A DNA stretch of 7,491 nt. It comes from Solirubrobacterales bacterium. Lineage in GTDB: Bacteria > Actinomycetota > Thermoleophilia > Solirubrobacterales > Solirubrobacteraceae. Numbering within the stretch: position 1 is the first letter of the stretch; the number at the start of each line of letters is the position of its first letter. The notes under the pieces were generated by a model that was not told the DNA's origin, did no database searches, and saw only the letters and a program-made list of their open reading frames with translations. Shown here piece by piece: positions 6,370 through 7,491 of this stretch. Made by a program: the position numbers and the translations under genes. The stretch lies in assembly GCA_009781575.1 (NCBI GenBank), contig WQXW01000081.1:1-7491 (forward strand). Reading direction: 5' to 3'.

Positions 6370-7302
6370 GTGAGCACCACCACAGGCACCACCGCCACCG
6401 CCGCCACCGAGCGCGCCCTCCCGGGCGCAGCCCCGCCGGCGCCTGGCGGCGCGGGCGCGGTTGCAAAGGTGCACGTGCCGGCGCGCTCGCTGCGCGGCGA
6501 GCTGCGCGCGGTCAGGATTGTGTGGCAGCGCGAGCTGATCCGCTTCTCGCGCGATCGCCTGCGGATGGTGACCCAGCTGGTGCAGCCGTTCCTGTTCCTG
6601 TTCATCCTCGGCACCGGGCTCGCGCCGCTGGCATCCGCCGGCACGCACGGGGTGTCGTTTCGCACGTTCGTCTACCCCGGGGTGCTGTGCATGGCGGTGC
6701 TGTTCACCGCGATGTTCTCCGCCGCCTCGATCGTGTGGGATCGCGAGTTCGGCTTTTTGCGCGAGATGATGGTGGCACCCGTGCGCCGCTCCTCGCTGGT
6801 GCTCGGCAAGTGCCTCGGCGGCGCCACGGTCGCCGCGCTGGAGGGCGCGATCGTGGTGGCGATCGCGCCGCTCGTGGGCGTGCCCTACACGCTCACGCTG
6901 GTGCTCGCGATGCTGGGCCTCCAGCTGCTGCTGGCGCTGATGATCACCGCGTTCGGCGTGATGGTCGCCGCGCGGGTCACCCAGATGCAGTCGTTCATGG
7001 CGCTCATCCAGATGGCGATCATGCCGATGTTCTTCATCTCCGGCGCCATGTTCCCCACCAACACGCTGCCCCGCTGGCTCGAGGTGTTGAACCGCCTCGA
7101 CCCGCTCACCTACGCGGTGGTGCCGATGCGCAAAGCGGTGTTCGCCCACCTGAGCATCTCCGACGCCGCCCGGAGCGCGCTCGATCCGCCGCTCACGTGG
7201 TTCGGCTACGCGGTGCCCACCGGCGTGTGCCTCGCGGTGGTCGCGCTGCTGGGCGTGGCGATGCTGGGCGTCGCGATCGTCCAGTTCAGCCGGGTCGAAT
7301 GA
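6370..7302 (+). CDS. ABC-2 type transporter permease (DrrB-like)
   Basis: This 310-residue integral membrane protein pairs with the preceding ATPase as an exporter. It follows the ABC-2 layout. A cytosolic amphipathic segment (VWQRELIRFSRDRLRM, 51-66) precedes six hydrophobic spans at about 69-87, 102-122, 148-171, 176-200, 212-228 and 283-306. Family-typical motifs include WDREFGFLREMMVAPVRR after span 2 and the LPRWLEVLNRLDPLTYAV segment between spans 5 and 6. Residues 1-35 are Thr/Ala/Pro-rich low complexity (STTTGTTATAAT). The GTG at 6370 has no obvious Shine-Dalgarno. The frame is open upstream only to 6214 with no other start, while GTG 6469 or 6475 would remove the low-complexity tail and still keep all spans. 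The substrate cannot be inferred, although PadR control favours a toxic small molecule. Confidence 0.93.
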   Translation: MSTTTGTTATAATERALPGAAPPAPGGAGAVAKVHVPARSLRGELRAVRIVWQRELIRFSRDRLRMVTQLVQPFLFLFILGTGLAPLASAGTHGVSFRTFVYPGVLCMAVLFTAMFSAASIVWDREFGFLREMMVAPVRRSSLVLGKCLGGATVAALEGAIVVAIAPLVGVPYTLTLVLAMLGLQLLLALMITAFGVMVAARVTQMQSFMALIQMAIMPMFFISGAMFPTNTLPRWLEVLNRLDPLTYAVVPMRKAVFAHLSISDAARSALDPPLTWFGYAVPTGVCLAVVALLGVAMLGVAIVQFSRVE

Positions 7303-7321
7303 GCGACGCTCGCCCGCCGGC

Positions 7322-7337
7322 CGGGGGCCATCCCCCG
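7322..7337 (+). terminator. CGGGGG-CCAT-CCCCCG hairpin 20 nt after the permease
   Basis: A perfect 6-bp all-GC stem with a 4-nt loop begins 20 nt after the permease stop. No T-tract follows, so it may be a pausing or 3'-stabilising hairpin. The repeat-borne hairpin about 80 nt downstream is the better intrinsic terminator. Confidence 0.35.
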
Positions 7338-7395
7338 AGGACGCTGTGTGCGTGCGCAAACCGACCCGCCCGCTTCGGCGATGCCGGTCGAGCTC

Positions 7396-7489
7396 CGGCC
7401 GTTGCGTGTTTTGTTTTTTGGATTGGTTCCGCGCGGAACGAATCCTCTTTTTGAATCCCCCAACGCTGCCTCAGACAGGTGTGTTCGAG
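7396..7489 (+). repeat. 94-bp AT-rich dispersed repeat, copy B
   Basis: This is the inverted partner of 1258-1351, with 8 substitutions and no gaps. It runs to within 2 nt of the window end, so its true border may lie outside. On the plus strand it has a T-rich left part (TTTTGTTTTTTGG), the hairpin and then T5. It sits 93 nt after the permease stop, in the same relative orientation to that gene as copy A has to DUF2007. Confidence 0.9.
7420..7452 (+). terminator. Hairpin plus T5 in repeat copy B, probable terminator of the efflux operon
   Basis: Positions 7420-7445 form a 26-nt palindrome with one central mismatch per arm (G-G at the sixth pair) around TTCCGCGCGGAA. It is followed by TC and T5 (7448-7452). 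This is close to a standard intrinsic terminator for the padR-ABC operon. In copy A the seventh pair is A-C, whereas here it is G-C, so this copy folds better. Confidence 0.6.
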
Positions 7490-7491
7490 AC

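Noticed and set aside
6143..6466. Poly-Gly/Arg minus-strand frame over the tandem repeat
   Set aside because: The glycine runs are simply the complement of the GCC/ACC repeat. There is no start context and no homology pattern.
1258..7489. Composite transposon bounded by the inverted repeats
   Set aside because: There is no transposase or integrase inside, the enclosed genes are housekeeping purine genes with the same codon use as their neighbours, and the repeats have internal hairpins but no typical insertion-sequence ends.

Overview
The window is very GC-rich DNA with strong G/C bias at third codon positions, GTG starts and GTGA stop/start overlaps. The gene types and protein style suggest a high-GC actinobacterium, perhaps of the Thermoleophilia/Solirubrobacterales type. 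The lineage is an inference from style and not from a marker gene. No RNA gene, CRISPR array, transposase or integrase was seen.

Layout, left to right. (1) Positions 1-1131 hold the 3' three quarters of purF (+ strand), cut by the window edge. (2) Positions 1132-1632 are a 501-nt convergent intergenic region with a long GC stem-loop behind purF, an AT-rich 94-bp repeat (copy A, 1258-1351) and a small hairpin just after the stop of the next gene. (3) A small DUF2007-family gene lies on the minus strand at 1633-1881. (4) A very short divergent promoter region follows. (5) purN (1934-2686) and purH (2697-4451) are on the plus strand, 10 nt apart. (6) An AT-rich control region (about 4469-4529) contains a perfect 12-bp palindrome, phased half-sites, a promoter-like pair of hexamers and a strong Shine-Dalgarno. 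(7) It precedes a three-gene operon: a PadR-family regulator (4540-5229), a DrrA-like ABC ATPase (5226-6224) and an ABC-2 permease (6370-7302). An 18-bp tandem repeat fills the gap before the permease gene. (8) The right edge carries a second copy of the 94-bp repeat (copy B, 7396-7489), inverted relative to copy A.

Function. purF, purN and purH catalyse steps 1, 3 and 9-10 of de novo purine synthesis. The PadR-ABC operon has the classical layout of a substrate-induced drug or lipid efflux pump controlled by its own repressor. The DUF2007 protein has no assigned role.

The most interesting non-gene structure is the pair of 94-bp inverted repeats (86 of 94 bases identical, no gaps). Each has a hairpin core followed by T5 on one strand. 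In both copies that strand is the coding strand of the gene just upstream (DUF2007 for copy A, the permease for copy B). They look like members of a dispersed family used as 3' ends or terminators. Also notable are Thr/Ala/Pro-rich triplet tracts at the N-termini of PurN, PurH and the permease, inside PurH, and in the ATPase-permease gap.
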